NCBI GenBank assembly: GCA_019112785.1 | Contig: DXIQ01000003.1 | Location: 1 to 64,000 of the forward strand | Direction of reading: 5' to 3' | DNA length: 64,000 nucleotides | Origin: Candidatus Blautia stercorigallinarum | GTDB taxonomy: Bacteria > Bacillota > Clostridia > Lachnospirales > Lachnospiraceae | In this document: positions 33,886-42,475 of the stretch, piece after piece | Layout of the letters: every line of letters begins with the position of its first letter | Numbering within the stretch: position 1 is the stretch's first letter | Translations under genes and position numbers: made by a program | The notes under the pieces: model-generated | What the model was told of the DNA's origin: nothing | The model's database searches: none | The model's input: the letters and a program-made list of their open reading frames with translations, nothing else

Positions 33886-35875
33886 TCTGTCTTTGAAAAA
33901 CTTCAGAAAAAGTATCCGGGATTATTCTATTTATTTTTTCACCATGATCCTGGGGGTGGCGGTTTTCTATATCTTTAATGCCATTGAGACCCAGACTGCC
34001 ATGATGGAGGTAACCCAGGCGAAAACCGCCATTATCAATATGATGAACGGGGTTCTGTCAGGGGTAAGTGTTTTCGTATCTCTGGTCCTGGGGTATCTGA
34101 TCGTCTATGCCAGCAGATTTATGCTGAAAAAGCGGAAAAAGGAATTTGGAGTCTATCTTACCCTGGGTATGGGGCGGATCAGACTGGCGGCTATGCTGTG
34201 GCTGGAGACCATCTGGATGGGACTGATCTCTCTGGGAGCAGGACTGCTGGCGGGGATCGGCCTTTCCCAGCTTATGTCCCTGGCAGTTTCCAATCTGTTT
34301 CAGGCGGATGTATCCAGATATGAATTTGTAGTTTCCGGCCAGGCAGTGGGGAAAAGTATCTTGTATTTTCTTCTGATCTACCTGGTGGTCATGGTCTTTA
34401 ATACCTTTTCCGTAAGCCGGGCTAGACTGGTGGAATTTCTTACCGCAGGACGGAAAAAGGAGAAAAATTTCCTGAAAAATCCCATACTCTGCGGCCTGGT
34501 CTTTTTTGTGGCGGCGGTGCTTCTGGGGATCGCCTATTACAATGTGACCGTTAACCAGCAGGCTATGACTACAGAAATGGACGTTCTCACCCAGGTGATC
34601 CTGGGAATCCTGGGGACCTTTCTGGTATTCTGGTCTCTGTCCGGTTTTCTCATGGCGGCAGCAGGGAAATTCCGGAAGCTGTACTACCGGCGGCTGCATT
34701 CTTTTGTGGTAGGGGAATTGTCCAATAAGCTGAATTCTACAGTGATGGCCTGCAGTGTGATCTGTCTGCTGATTTTTATGACCATCTGCCTTTTGTATGC
34801 AGCCATTGCCAGAAAAGAGTACAAAGACCAGGAGGCAAGAAAACTGGCACCGGTGTCTATTTCTATGTCAAAGGAAATGACAGACTCGTATTCCATCTTT
34901 GATATTCTGGAAAGCCAGGAGATCCCCTTAGAGGATTTTCAGGATCTGGTCAGTGTATATACCTACCAGATCCCGGAACTGACCAATGAGGCAGTGACAG
35001 GACAAAGCCACGGGGAAGAGGATCATTATGGACAGCTTTTTGACCAGACCCCGGTAGAGGTGATGAAGGTGGGAGATTATAACAAGGCAGCCAGAGCTTA
35101 TCATATGCCGGAATATGAACTTGCACAGGATGAGTATCTGATCGTTTCCAATCAGGAGGGGGCCGTCCTGAGATGGAATACGGGACTTTCCAGGCAGCAG
35201 GAGACCACAGTGAAGGGAAAGACTTATCACGCCAGAGAGGATACCTGTCAGGACGGTTATCTCCAGATGTATTACCAGCCTCAGAATTTCGGGATCCTGC
35301 TCCTGCCCGATTCCACAGAGCTTGGAGAAGAAGAGCGGTATAAAAATTATGTTATGGGAGATTACCGGGATAAGAGCAAAGAGTTTGCCCAGGAGATGGA
35401 TCAGGATTTTGCCCGGAGACTGAACCCAGAGGGGAGCAGTTATGCTCCCGTATGGGTAACTACCCAGTCTGCAATCTATGACGACAGCATCGGCACCAGC
35501 GCCATGTATATTTTCCTGGGCCTGTATCTGGGGATCTGTTTCCTGATCTCCGGATCCGCTGTGCTGGCCCTGAAGATCCTGTCAGACAGCGCAGACAGTA
35601 GAGGAAAGTATCAGATCCTCCAGAAGCTGGGCTGTGAGGAAAAAGAGATCCGCAGAGCCCTAAGACAGCAGAACGGACTTCTCTTCCTCCTGCCCCTTGC
35701 CCTGGCAGTGATCCATTCGGTCTTCGGGATCCAGGTCTGCCGGGAAATCCTTGGGATTTACGGCTCCCAGGGCTCGGCCACGGCGCTGGCCGTCACCGCA
35801 GCCCTGACAGGCGCCATTTATGGAGGATATTTCCTGCTGTCCCATAAGTGTTCTGTAAAGATCGTAAAAGAATAA
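33875..35875 (+). CDS. FtsX-type ABC permease (BceB-like)
   Basis: A 666-residue membrane protein with about ten helices, length as in BceB (about 650). The first helices (YFFTMILGVAVFYIFNAIET) are followed by an FtsX core with KKEFGVYLTLGMGR. A large extracellular domain of about 200 residues (about 325-530) precedes the last three helices, as in peptide-antibiotic resistance permeases, where it contacts the antibiotic or its lipid target. The C-terminal FtsX repeat has QILQKLGCEEKEIR. It ends 4 bases from the convergent GH79 gene. Confidence 0.92.
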   Translation: MLFSLSLKNFRKSIRDYSIYFFTMILGVAVFYIFNAIETQTAMMEVTQAKTAIINMMNGVLSGVSVFVSLVLGYLIVYASRFMLKKRKKEFGVYLTLGMGRIRLAAMLWLETIWMGLISLGAGLLAGIGLSQLMSLAVSNLFQADVSRYEFVVSGQAVGKSILYFLLIYLVVMVFNTFSVSRARLVEFLTAGRKKEKNFLKNPILCGLVFFVAAVLLGIAYYNVTVNQQAMTTEMDVLTQVILGILGTFLVFWSLSGFLMAAAGKFRKLYYRRLHSFVVGELSNKLNSTVMACSVICLLIFMTICLLYAAIARKEYKDQEARKLAPVSISMSKEMTDSYSIFDILESQEIPLEDFQDLVSVYTYQIPELTNEAVTGQSHGEEDHYGQLFDQTPVEVMKVGDYNKAARAYHMPEYELAQDEYLIVSNQEGAVLRWNTGLSRQQETTVKGKTYHAREDTCQDGYLQMYYQPQNFGILLLPDSTELGEEERYKNYVMGDYRDKSKEFAQEMDQDFARRLNPEGSSYAPVWVTTQSAIYDDSIGTSAMYIFLGLYLGICFLISGSAVLALKILSDSADSRGKYQILQKLGCEEKEIRRALRQQNGLLFLLPLALAVIHSVFGIQVCREILGIYGSQGSATALAVTAALTGAIYGGYFLLSHKCSVKIVKE

Positions 35876-35879
35876 AAAT

Positions 35880-37361
35880 TCAGGATTCTTCCAGTACCAG
35901 GAAGGTTACGGAAGCAGGAACCAGGGAAATGGTTCCTGCTTCCTGCATTTTTCCCTCAAGAGGAGGAAGCTGGGCGGTTCCCGTAAGTTCCAGAGGCTTT
36001 CCGTTCAGAAGGATCTTGGGGGAACGGAGATAGTCGGCGGTCAGGGCGTAGACTGTGCTTTTACAGGGCAGTTCCACCAGGGCAGACTCAGAAGGAGAGT
36101 TATTGACGATCATATAGACATATCCCTTTTTCCCGTCTTTTCTGGAATGGACATAGCAGTGGAAACCTTCCCGGATCTCCTGGCCGGAGTCATAGACTTT
36201 GGATCCCATCAGCCGGTTCCACAGCAGAACAAGCCAGTAATTGGGCCGGGGCAGATGAGTCTCAAAGTCCAGATAGCCATAATCGGAAGCCATGAAGGTA
36301 TTGTGGAAGATCACTCCGTCTGTAACTGTGCAGAAACGTCCCAGTTCATCAGCAGAGCGGATCACATCCAGGAAAGTAGAGGCCCAGGTGTTTCCTCCGC
36401 AGCCTGCGTCACCGGATTCTGTGACCCACATCTGGGCGCCGGGACAATATTGATCCCGCAGTTTTTTGTAATAGCAGGCAGCTTCCCAGGGGATTCCCAG
36501 ATATTCTTCAGACAGAGCTTTGTCCCCCGGCCAGTGTACGCCCAGGAAAGCGCCTCTTTCAGAAAAGCAGTTGTACATATGATAGCTGTATACATCTGCC
36601 TGTTCTTTGCAGCCTTCCAGGAGATCTTCCGAGGGAATAACGGATAAGTTGTGATAGCCTACATAAGGGCTGAATTTTTCCCCGCTGGAACAGGGACCTA
36701 CGGTAAGGACCTCCGGATAATTTTCTTTAAGAAAACGGAAGCAGAGATCCTGATCCCGGCTGAAATCTTCTGCTGTGTAGTTGGAAGGCGTCCCGCCCAA
36801 AATGGTAGTGTTTGGCTCATTCATAAATTCCACGGCAGAAACAGGAACGCCGTAATCACGGCTGTAGTCCAGGAGAAGCCTCAGCTGACCGGGATTCCAG
36901 GTTCCGTCAGGATTCCGTACTCCGTCACAGTTGGCCGGAGAGATCAGCAGCTTACCGTCTGCATATTTTACAAAATCCAGAAGCCGGTCCCACTGGTCCC
37001 GGGTGAGGATACTGTGGAAGCCTTCCGGCACTTTTCCATTGGTGCGGCCGTCAAGATCATAGTAAGTGGTGGTAGCCCAGGAGCCGCTGACCCGGATATA
37101 GGCAGGCCCCAGGGCTTTGGCCAGATCCAGCGCCCGCTGGTCCTGAAGGTCCGCGGGAGGAAACATTTCCAGGAGAGAACCCATCTGGGACAGATCGGCA
37201 AGCTGAGGAACTTCCTCCCTGCCTTCTATCTGTCCGGGAGTATAGAGTTTCCAGAACGTGCCTCCGGTGACTTCTGTCATTTCTATGTTGTAGGAAACCA
37301 GCCGGCTGTCCATTTCCCTTAAAAAGGGCAGGCTGTCAGTGGGCAGTTTAATTTTGATCAT
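35880..37361 (-). CDS. GH79-like (heparanase family) glycoside hydrolase
   Basis: A 493-residue TIM-barrel enzyme. The acid/base Glu182 lies in EFMNEPNT and the nucleophile Glu315 in MWVTESGDAGCGGN, both resembling heparanase (NEPN and ETSSAYGGG). The following region ends with RPNYWLVLLWNRLMGSKV, also like heparanase DYWLSLLFKKLVG, and a C-terminal beta-sandwich follows. Such enzymes cleave glucuronides or related uronic-acid glycosides. There is no signal peptide, so it acts in the cytoplasm on imported oligosaccharides. No transporter or uronate genes are adjacent. ATG follows AGGAGGG at 8 bases. Confidence 0.75.
   Translation of the reverse strand: MIKIKLPTDSLPFLREMDSRLVSYNIEMTEVTGGTFWKLYTPGQIEGREEVPQLADLSQMGSLLEMFPPADLQDQRALDLAKALGPAYIRVSGSWATTTYYDLDGRTNGKVPEGFHSILTRDQWDRLLDFVKYADGKLLISPANCDGVRNPDGTWNPGQLRLLLDYSRDYGVPVSAVEFMNEPNTTILGGTPSNYTAEDFSRDQDLCFRFLKENYPEVLTVGPCSSGEKFSPYVGYHNLSVIPSEDLLEGCKEQADVYSYHMYNCFSERGAFLGVHWPGDKALSEEYLGIPWEAACYYKKLRDQYCPGAQMWVTESGDAGCGGNTWASTFLDVIRSADELGRFCTVTDGVIFHNTFMASDYGYLDFETHLPRPNYWLVLLWNRLMGSKVYDSGQEIREGFHCYVHSRKDGKKGYVYMIVNNSPSESALVELPCKSTVYALTADYLRSPKILLNGKPLELTGTAQLPPLEGKMQEAGTISLVPASVTFLVLEES
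35911..35951 (+). terminator. Terminator for the permease gene, inside the GH79 3' end
   Basis: Perfect 12-base arms gaagcaggaacc (35911)/ggttcctgcttc (35931), then ctgcattttt on the plus strand. It lies 35 bases beyond the permease stop but within the coding 3' end of the opposite-strand gene. Confidence 0.6.
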
Positions 37362-37474
37362 AATAAAAACCCTCCTTGTTCTTTTTCATCTTTAGGATGC
37401 TCTATGATTTCTCATTATACGTGACAAAAGAATTTCCGTCTATACAGGACAGCGGATAAATATTTTTTGACTCA

Positions 37475-37502
37475 TTGCTTTGCGGCATCTTTGTGATATA
37501 AT
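37475..37502 (+). promoter_or_regulatory. Promoter of the HicB-like gene
   Basis: TTGCTT and a consensus TATAAT are 16 bases apart, 60 bases upstream of the HicB-like start. Confidence 0.55.
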
Positions 37503-37562
37503 AGCCTCAGTGTGGAACTGTACTGAGTTTCATGTGAGAATATTTAAAGGAGTGAACAGATT

Positions 37563-37838
37563 ATGAAATTTATATATCCGGCAGTGATCAGAAGAACAGA
37601 GGAAGGAAAGTTCCAGGCTACCTTTCCGGATCTGGAGTGCTGTTATGCAGTTGGAGATACTTTAGAAGAAGCAGTGGACAATGCCAATGAAGCAGCCTAT
37701 GACTGGCTGTATCTGGAAATCTCCGAGGATGGAGATCTGCCTCCTGTTTCAGACCTTCATGATATAGATCTCCAGGAGGGAGAAGAAGTCCGGAATATTG
37801 CGGTGAATATCCGTTTTACAGAAGGCTGGGATGAATAA
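37563..37838 (+). CDS. HicB-like protein, orphan
   Basis: A 91-residue protein resembling HicB antitoxins and their partial RNase-H-like fold: FIYPAVIRRTEEGKFQATFPDLECCYAVGDTLEEAVDNA, of which the ATFPDL and GDTLEEA segments are diagnostic. It lacks the usual C-terminal DNA-binding helix-turn-helix, ending in an acidic tail. No HicA-type toxin (about 60-80 residues with a double-stranded-RNA-binding fold) is found on either side. Such solo HicB-like proteins are common in Clostridia. The ATG follows aaggag at 10 bases. Confidence 0.75.
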   Translation: MKFIYPAVIRRTEEGKFQATFPDLECCYAVGDTLEEAVDNANEAAYDWLYLEISEDGDLPPVSDLHDIDLQEGEEVRNIAVNIRFTEGWDE

Positions 37839-37910
37839 TGGAGAAAAATAAGGGACTCCTACATCTGTAAATAGAAAGCTTTATGAAAAAATACTGGAGA
37901 TGGAGAAACA

Positions 37911-39665
37911 CTATTCACTGTGAAGCTGCTGGATCTGCTTCTGGATCAGGATCCCTGCGGCCTGGGAAAGCTGATCCGGTTTTTCTATCCGAACATAGTC
38001 CTGCTGATAGATCCTGGAGGCAGCCAGAGTATCGGCGTCGCTGCCGTTTAGTATAGCCATGACCTTTACCCCTTTCTGCTTCAGAACATGGACCTCCCGG
38101 GCAGTATCTTCGATCCCGGGTTTTCCGGAATAGTCCTGGCTGAGAACCCTTCCTTTGGAAGGATCCGCCGGGATCCGACGGTCATCATTGGGACTGGCGT
38201 CTGTAAGGACCATGAGGATCCTGTTGGCAGCGGGAGAAGATTCCAGAAGATGTCCCGCTCCCCGGAAAGCCAGTCCGTCCCGGTTCCAGCCGGCAGCGCA
38301 GTAGCCGAAGATTTCTTTATTCTGGTCTTTATCCTCATAACTCAGAAAGCGGCGGATAACAGTAAACCCTCTCAGACTGAGAAAAGAATAGACCTGGAAA
38401 GGAATTCTGCATTTTTGAAGGCTTTCGGCGATGATGTAGCCCTGAAGAGCGATGATCTCCTGACTTCCCAGACGGGAAGCAGAGGCGTCCAGCATCAGGT
38501 CTACAGAGAAATCCGGCTGCTCTTCATCTGTGGTTTCCATGAAGATACGGTCGTCGTCCAGCCACAGAGCTTTCCAGACTTCCCTGGGAAAGATCTTTCC
38601 GGAACGGCTGGGGATTTTTAAGGGCTGGGGGTAGACCAGCATGGCGTTTTTGATCTGCTGGGTCAGATGGTGGATGCTGCTTTGACAGAAATCCCGTCTG
38701 TTCTGATAATAACTTTCATTTTTTTGCCTTTGTGCCTCCGAATCCCGGAGAAATTTCTGCACAAGGGCATTTTTTTCTTCCTGGGCAGGGAGCTTTCCAT
38801 CTGTAAAATACAGCCTGCAGTTTTCGTGAGCATCTGTACAGAGGAGGTTTTCCAGCTGAAGGGAAACCTCCTCCGGATATAAGGGCAGGCCGAAACAGTT
38901 TTGGATATATTGGTAGTCGGCGGCGCTCTCAGATGGCTTTTTCGGAAGAAGTTCCATGCCCTGCCGGGGCGTGATGCTGCCCTGAACACTGCCGGTCCGC
39001 CCCATATTCAGATCATCGCTGCGGATCAGGCGGCGGGGGAGTCTTTGAAAAAAGTGGTGGCAGAATCTTTCCCGGATACCAGAAAAAAAGCCGGAGAAAA
39101 GATGATCCCGGCGATAGCGGAAATACCGGTGAAAGATCTCAAGAGTACGGTCGTAAATTTCCTGTGAGGTAATATCTCCGGGATATAGAAGGTCTTTGAA
39201 AAGCTGTCTTTCCCAGGGATTGACCAGCCCCGGCTCTTTTCCCAGTACCTGCCGCCATTTGGCGGATTCCAAAGCGTAGACCAGGCTGTTCTGTGCCATC
39301 CATTGCTGCCGGGATTTCTGGTCATCCTGCCGGAAGAAATCCCGGGCATGTTCCAGACGCAGTTCTTCTAATACAGGACGATGAGGCACTTCCCTTTGGA
39401 AGGCGCAGTTTTCCAGGGCAATCCAGAGAAGACCGTCATAGGTTTCCTTGAAAAGCCCTTCCTGTATGGTGGAAAAAAGCTGCTCCATGATATCCGGATC
39501 ATACCATTTCCGCACATATCCGATAATAGAATTCATATAAAAATCCGGTTCCCCGTCAAGCTGAAAGGCCATGAAATCCGGTTGAAAATCGTATTCTCCG
39601 GAAGCTGTCCAGATGATATTCATGGTCCGCCGCTGACGGGAAGTATACATTCTTCTGTCTGACAT
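37911..39665 (-). CDS. VWA-domain protein paired with MoxR ATPase
   Basis: A 584-residue soluble protein. The N-terminal 370 residues are helical and not recognised by name. The C-terminal von Willebrand A domain has a MIDAS motif (DLMLDASAS near residue 393) and a later LTDASPNDDRR supplying a further metal ligand. MoxR/VWA pairs act as metal-dependent chaperones that assemble or activate enzyme complexes (as NorQ/NorD, RavA/ViaA). ATG 39665 after gcagga is preferred over TTG 39680. It begins 4 bases after the MoxR gene stop, so they are one operon. Its client is unknown. Confidence 0.8.
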   Translation of the reverse strand: MSDRRMYTSRQRRTMNIIWTASGEYDFQPDFMAFQLDGEPDFYMNSIIGYVRKWYDPDIMEQLFSTIQEGLFKETYDGLLWIALENCAFQREVPHRPVLEELRLEHARDFFRQDDQKSRQQWMAQNSLVYALESAKWRQVLGKEPGLVNPWERQLFKDLLYPGDITSQEIYDRTLEIFHRYFRYRRDHLFSGFFSGIRERFCHHFFQRLPRRLIRSDDLNMGRTGSVQGSITPRQGMELLPKKPSESAADYQYIQNCFGLPLYPEEVSLQLENLLCTDAHENCRLYFTDGKLPAQEEKNALVQKFLRDSEAQRQKNESYYQNRRDFCQSSIHHLTQQIKNAMLVYPQPLKIPSRSGKIFPREVWKALWLDDDRIFMETTDEEQPDFSVDLMLDASASRLGSQEIIALQGYIIAESLQKCRIPFQVYSFLSLRGFTVIRRFLSYEDKDQNKEIFGYCAAGWNRDGLAFRGAGHLLESSPAANRILMVLTDASPNDDRRIPADPSKGRVLSQDYSGKPGIEDTAREVHVLKQKGVKVMAILNGSDADTLAASRIYQQDYVRIEKPDQLSQAAGILIQKQIQQLHSE

Positions 39666-39669
39666 TTTT

Positions 39670-40578
39670 TTATCCTGCAAAAATATTTCCGGCAGTTGTT
39701 TTCTTAGAAATCCGGGATGCGATCACATCCTGTATCAAAGACTGTTCATAGGCGTCAAAGGTTTTATTGGTGATCCCCATATTCAGGGCGGCCAGAGGGG
39801 ACAGGCCGTTTTCCATAAGGCTTATGGCGTCCAGAAGACCTCGAAGGTCCAGGACACGGCTGGTCAGCTCTCCGCTTTTGCATTTCTTTTCAATATCCTG
39901 GAACAGTCCGGCAAACTGCTGGATATAAGAGTTTTTCATAGAGGGAAATTCCCTTTTTAAAAGCTTTTCCAGGTTTTCCTGAGAGATTTCCGGCATATTT
40001 ATGACCATGAAACGGGAGGTCAGAGCCTCGTTCAGATCTCTGGTCCCCGCATATCCGTAATTCATGGTGGCAATAAAACGGGCCGCCTCGTGAACAGAGA
40101 TCCGGCTGTAGCCGGGAACGTTGATCACCCGGCGAAAGTCCAGGACAGAGTGGAGTACAGCCAGAGCCTCGTTTCTGGCCATGTTGATCTCATCCAGGAT
40201 ACAGAAGCCCCCCTGGGCGGCGCTTTCGTATACCGGGCCGGGACGGAATACCACCTGCCCCTCCCGGAAGGTGTCGGTACCGATCATATAGGAGGCATCC
40301 ATGTTAATGTGAAAAGAGACATTCCAGCTGGGACGTCCGAAAACCTCTGCCAGATTTTCTGCCAGCATATTTTTTCCTGTAGCCTTTGCACCGGCCAGAA
40401 GGAGATTTTTGCCGCAGAGCAGAGCCTGGGCCGCCTGTTCCCAGATCTCTTTTCCATAGTATACATATCTGGGGGTTTTATCTGTATAGGATTCCCCTGT
40501 TCCATACTTCTTCCGGAATTCCAGGATTTCCTGGATGATCCCTTCATCAATGTGTTCTTCCCGTAAAAAATCCAGCAC
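39670..40578 (-). CDS. MoxR-family AAA+ ATPase
   Basis: A 302-residue AAA+ ATPase. Walker A is GAKATGKN (63-70), with Asn where Thr or Ser is usual; Walker B is FCILDEINMAR (about 126-136), followed by sensor 1 (FIATMNYGYAGTRDL) and an arginine-finger region (EALTSRFMVINMP). The missing hydroxyl after the Walker A Lys could alter Mg2+ coordination. Start is GTG at 40578, 9 bases after gaggt. It drives or regulates the downstream VWA protein by ATP hydrolysis. A 9-base inverted repeat lies just upstream. Confidence 0.85.
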   Translation of the reverse strand: MLDFLREEHIDEGIIQEILEFRKKYGTGESYTDKTPRYVYYGKEIWEQAAQALLCGKNLLLAGAKATGKNMLAENLAEVFGRPSWNVSFHINMDASYMIGTDTFREGQVVFRPGPVYESAAQGGFCILDEINMARNEALAVLHSVLDFRRVINVPGYSRISVHEAARFIATMNYGYAGTRDLNEALTSRFMVINMPEISQENLEKLLKREFPSMKNSYIQQFAGLFQDIEKKCKSGELTSRVLDLRGLLDAISLMENGLSPLAALNMGITNKTFDAYEQSLIQDVIASRISKKTTAGNIFAG

Positions 40579-40606
40579 TGTTTTTTACCTCATCTAAAAA
40601 ATTTAG

Positions 40607-40637
40607 CCGGATATATTTGAAAATATTCTATATCCGG
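40607..40637. promoter_or_regulatory. Inverted repeat upstream of the MoxR gene
   Basis: Perfect arms CCGGATATA (40607)/TATATCCGG (40629) with a 13-base loop, 29 bases upstream of the MoxR GTG. It may be an operator or a leader stem-loop. The remaining gap to 40762 shows nothing else. Confidence 0.4.
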
Positions 40638-40761
40638 ACTGGCTGTACCCATATGATATATATACAAGGTACTTTCACACATTATTATAGCACTGCGGAT
40701 CAGTGACAACAAGTATAAGACCATAAAGCAGGAAATCAGGAATACGTCCAGTGACACACAA

Positions 40762-40807
40762 AAAAGGTGTAAAATCTTTGACAGTAAAATAAGACTTTAC
40801 ACCTTTT
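40762..40807 (-). terminator. Terminator of the coiled-coil gene
   Basis: Arms aaaaggtgtaaa/tttacacctttt lie 78 bases after the coiled-coil gene stop (minus strand). A and T tails flank it on both sides. Confidence 0.7.
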
Positions 40808-40884
40808 ATCCTCCAGTGAAACTGACTACTTGGTCTTGATGGTGCCAGTATACCGGAGGCCGTATCTTTTGTTCGTTCATATTC

Positions 40885-41226
40885 TTACATGTAGGTTGGA
40901 TGATGGAGCAGAGTATCAGCAGTATGGGCATTTAAAATCTCATGTACACGTTCTACTTCATCAAAAATCATATCATCCATACGCTTTAAGCCGGCAATCT
41001 CTTCTTTGACGTTCTTCATGTCTGTCTTAAGACCGGCCACATCGGTTTTAAGTACCGCAACATCTGTTTTGAGCCCGGCGACGTCTGTTTTAAGTACCGC
41101 AACATCTGTTTTGAGCCCGGCAACATCTGTTTTCAGATCGGTGACATCTGCTTTCAGAACACCGATATCATTCTGCATGTCGGTCATCTTGGATAAGATT
41201 AAATCTAATTTTTGCCCATCCGTCAT
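40885..41226 (-). CDS. Short heptad-repeat coiled-coil protein
   Basis: A 113-residue protein that is almost wholly a coiled coil. Residues 20-75 are seven-residue repeats of the form LKTDVAG/LKTDVAV with Leu and Val at the a and d positions, giving a perfect heptad ladder. The final 30 residues (ERVHEILNAHTADTL) are less regular. There is no signal peptide or membrane segment. No named family is claimed; similar short proteins occur in Firmicutes with unknown role. The DNA is repetitive too, with 42-base units at 41039-41122. ATG follows GGAGGG at 6 bases. Confidence 0.7.
   Translation of the reverse strand: MTDGQKLDLILSKMTDMQNDIGVLKADVTDLKTDVAGLKTDVAVLKTDVAGLKTDVAVLKTDVAGLKTDMKNVKEEIAGLKRMDDMIFDEVERVHEILNAHTADTLLHHPTYM
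41039..41122. repeat. Tandem 42-base repeat, two copies
   Basis: Two adjacent 42-base units, each formed of two related 21-base subunits, encode the LKTDVAG/LKTDVAV heptads. The near-identity at DNA level points to recent expansion or ongoing slippage. Confidence 0.8.
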
Positions 41227-41440
41227 TAAAATCCCTCCCTGTTATTTAGGTGTATTGTAGCATGTGATCATGGCAGGTGTAAAGCCTTATTAAAATGTCA
41301 AAGTGCATAAAAAACAAGAGCTCTTTTTAAAAGGGAATTTGAGAATATGAAGTGAGATAATGAAAGTAGATAAGAAATGCCGTAAGTCTTTTCAAATTCA
41401 TCATATATAAACAGCCAGAAAAATGCAAGAGTAAAATAAC

Positions 41441-41626
41441 TTTTTATTTCCGCGGGCAACGAGCCAAGCGGACATGCTGGCATGTCCATTTGGCGGTGCT
41501 GTGTGCCAGTGGCACACGTTTAGCACCGACCGGAGTGGAACGTAGACCTGCCGCGGGAGTCTGATATCCCGATGCTTGCATCGCTGCTAGTTTGATGCCC
41601 CGTATGCTTGCATCGGGGTCTTTGAC
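41441..41626 (+). repeat. Dispersed palindromic repeat, copy A (composite)
   Basis: The left part (41441-41500) has the full palindrome core: gccaagcggacatgc, then gcatgtccatttggc. The right part carries two gatgcttgcatcg-type units and ends gggtctttgact, as in the other copies. An unrelated stretch of about 50 bases (gtgccagtggcac hairpin) separates the two. The rest of the 565-base gap (41227-41791) holds no gene; a 63-codon minus-strand frame at 41298-41489 reads through the repeat and is not called. Confidence 0.7.
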
Positions 41627-41791
41627 TTGATAAGATGTTCCGCTCTGCTTCCTGCCAGATCGTCTTAGCAAATAAGAGAAAGGATTCTTGCGTGCCAGAG
41701 GATTTTTTGATAGTATTTTATCAGAATAGATACGGGAGTGCCTGAGACCCAGCCGGCAGGTATTCCCATTTGATACAGAGGGGACAGACAG

Positions 41792-42475
41792 ATGAGCAGA
41801 ATATTAGTGATCGAAGATGACCAGCTTTTAAATGGAGGACTTTGCTTTAATCTTCAGAATGCAGGGTATGAGACCATACCGGTATATGATCTGAAAAACG
41901 CCTATCCGGTGGTAAAATCCCAGAAATTTGATCTTATGCTGCTGGATGTAAATCTTCCTGACGGCAACGGATTTGATTTTGCCAGAGAGATACAGGGATT
42001 TAACCAGAAGCCCCTGATCTTTCTTACCGCCCATGAACTGGATGAAGAAGTGGTGGAAGGCTTTTCTCTGGGAGCGGATGACTATATTACAAAACCTTTT
42101 AATGTACAGATTGCCATGCAGAGGATCCAAGCGGTCCTGAGGCGGACTATGGGAAAGAAAGAAGAGCATCTTTACCGCTGCGGAAATCTTGTGATAGATT
42201 TTGAGACCAGGACTGTGACAAAATCAGGAGAAAAGCTGTCTCTGACGCCTACAGAATTTAAACTTCTTTATGTGTTTGTAAAGAATGAGAATATGGCTCT
42301 TACCAGAAACCTTCTTCTGGAAAAACTCTGGGACAGCGAAGGAAACTTTGTAGACGAGCATACTCTGACCATCAATATCAGCCGTCTGAGAGCCAAGATC
42401 AAAGACGCTCAGTATAAATATATAAAGACACTTTATGGTATGGGATATCAGTGGATAGGAGCGCAGAATGAATAG
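41792..42475 (+). CDS. OmpR/PhoB-family response regulator
   Basis: A 227-residue response regulator: receiver domain with EDD at 8-10, Asp52 (LLDVNLPDGNG) and TKPFN with the conserved Lys; then a winged helix with LTPTEFKLLYVF and the end motif TLYGMGYQW. It overlaps the kinase start by 8 bases. The convergent ABC transporter downstream is the probable target, as in many Firmicutes where an antimicrobial-peptide responsive system sits beside its transporter. ATG follows gagggg. Confidence 0.92.
   Translation: MSRILVIEDDQLLNGGLCFNLQNAGYETIPVYDLKNAYPVVKSQKFDLMLLDVNLPDGNGFDFAREIQGFNQKPLIFLTAHELDEEVVEGFSLGADDYITKPFNVQIAMQRIQAVLRRTMGKKEEHLYRCGNLVIDFETRTVTKSGEKLSLTPTEFKLLYVFVKNENMALTRNLLLEKLWDSEGNFVDEHTLTINISRLRAKIKDAQYKYIKTLYGMGYQWIGAQNE

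Noticed and set aside
41298-41489. A 63-codon minus-strand frame that shares ACPLGSLPAEI with the GNAT
   Set aside because: The shared peptide comes from repeat copy A; the rest is AT-rich and no ribosome site precedes it. It is useful only as evidence that the repeat carries an open frame.
41441-41626. CRISPR-like array because of repeated palindromic units
   Set aside because: Units are unequal and not regularly spaced, with no unique spacers of constant length and no cas genes.
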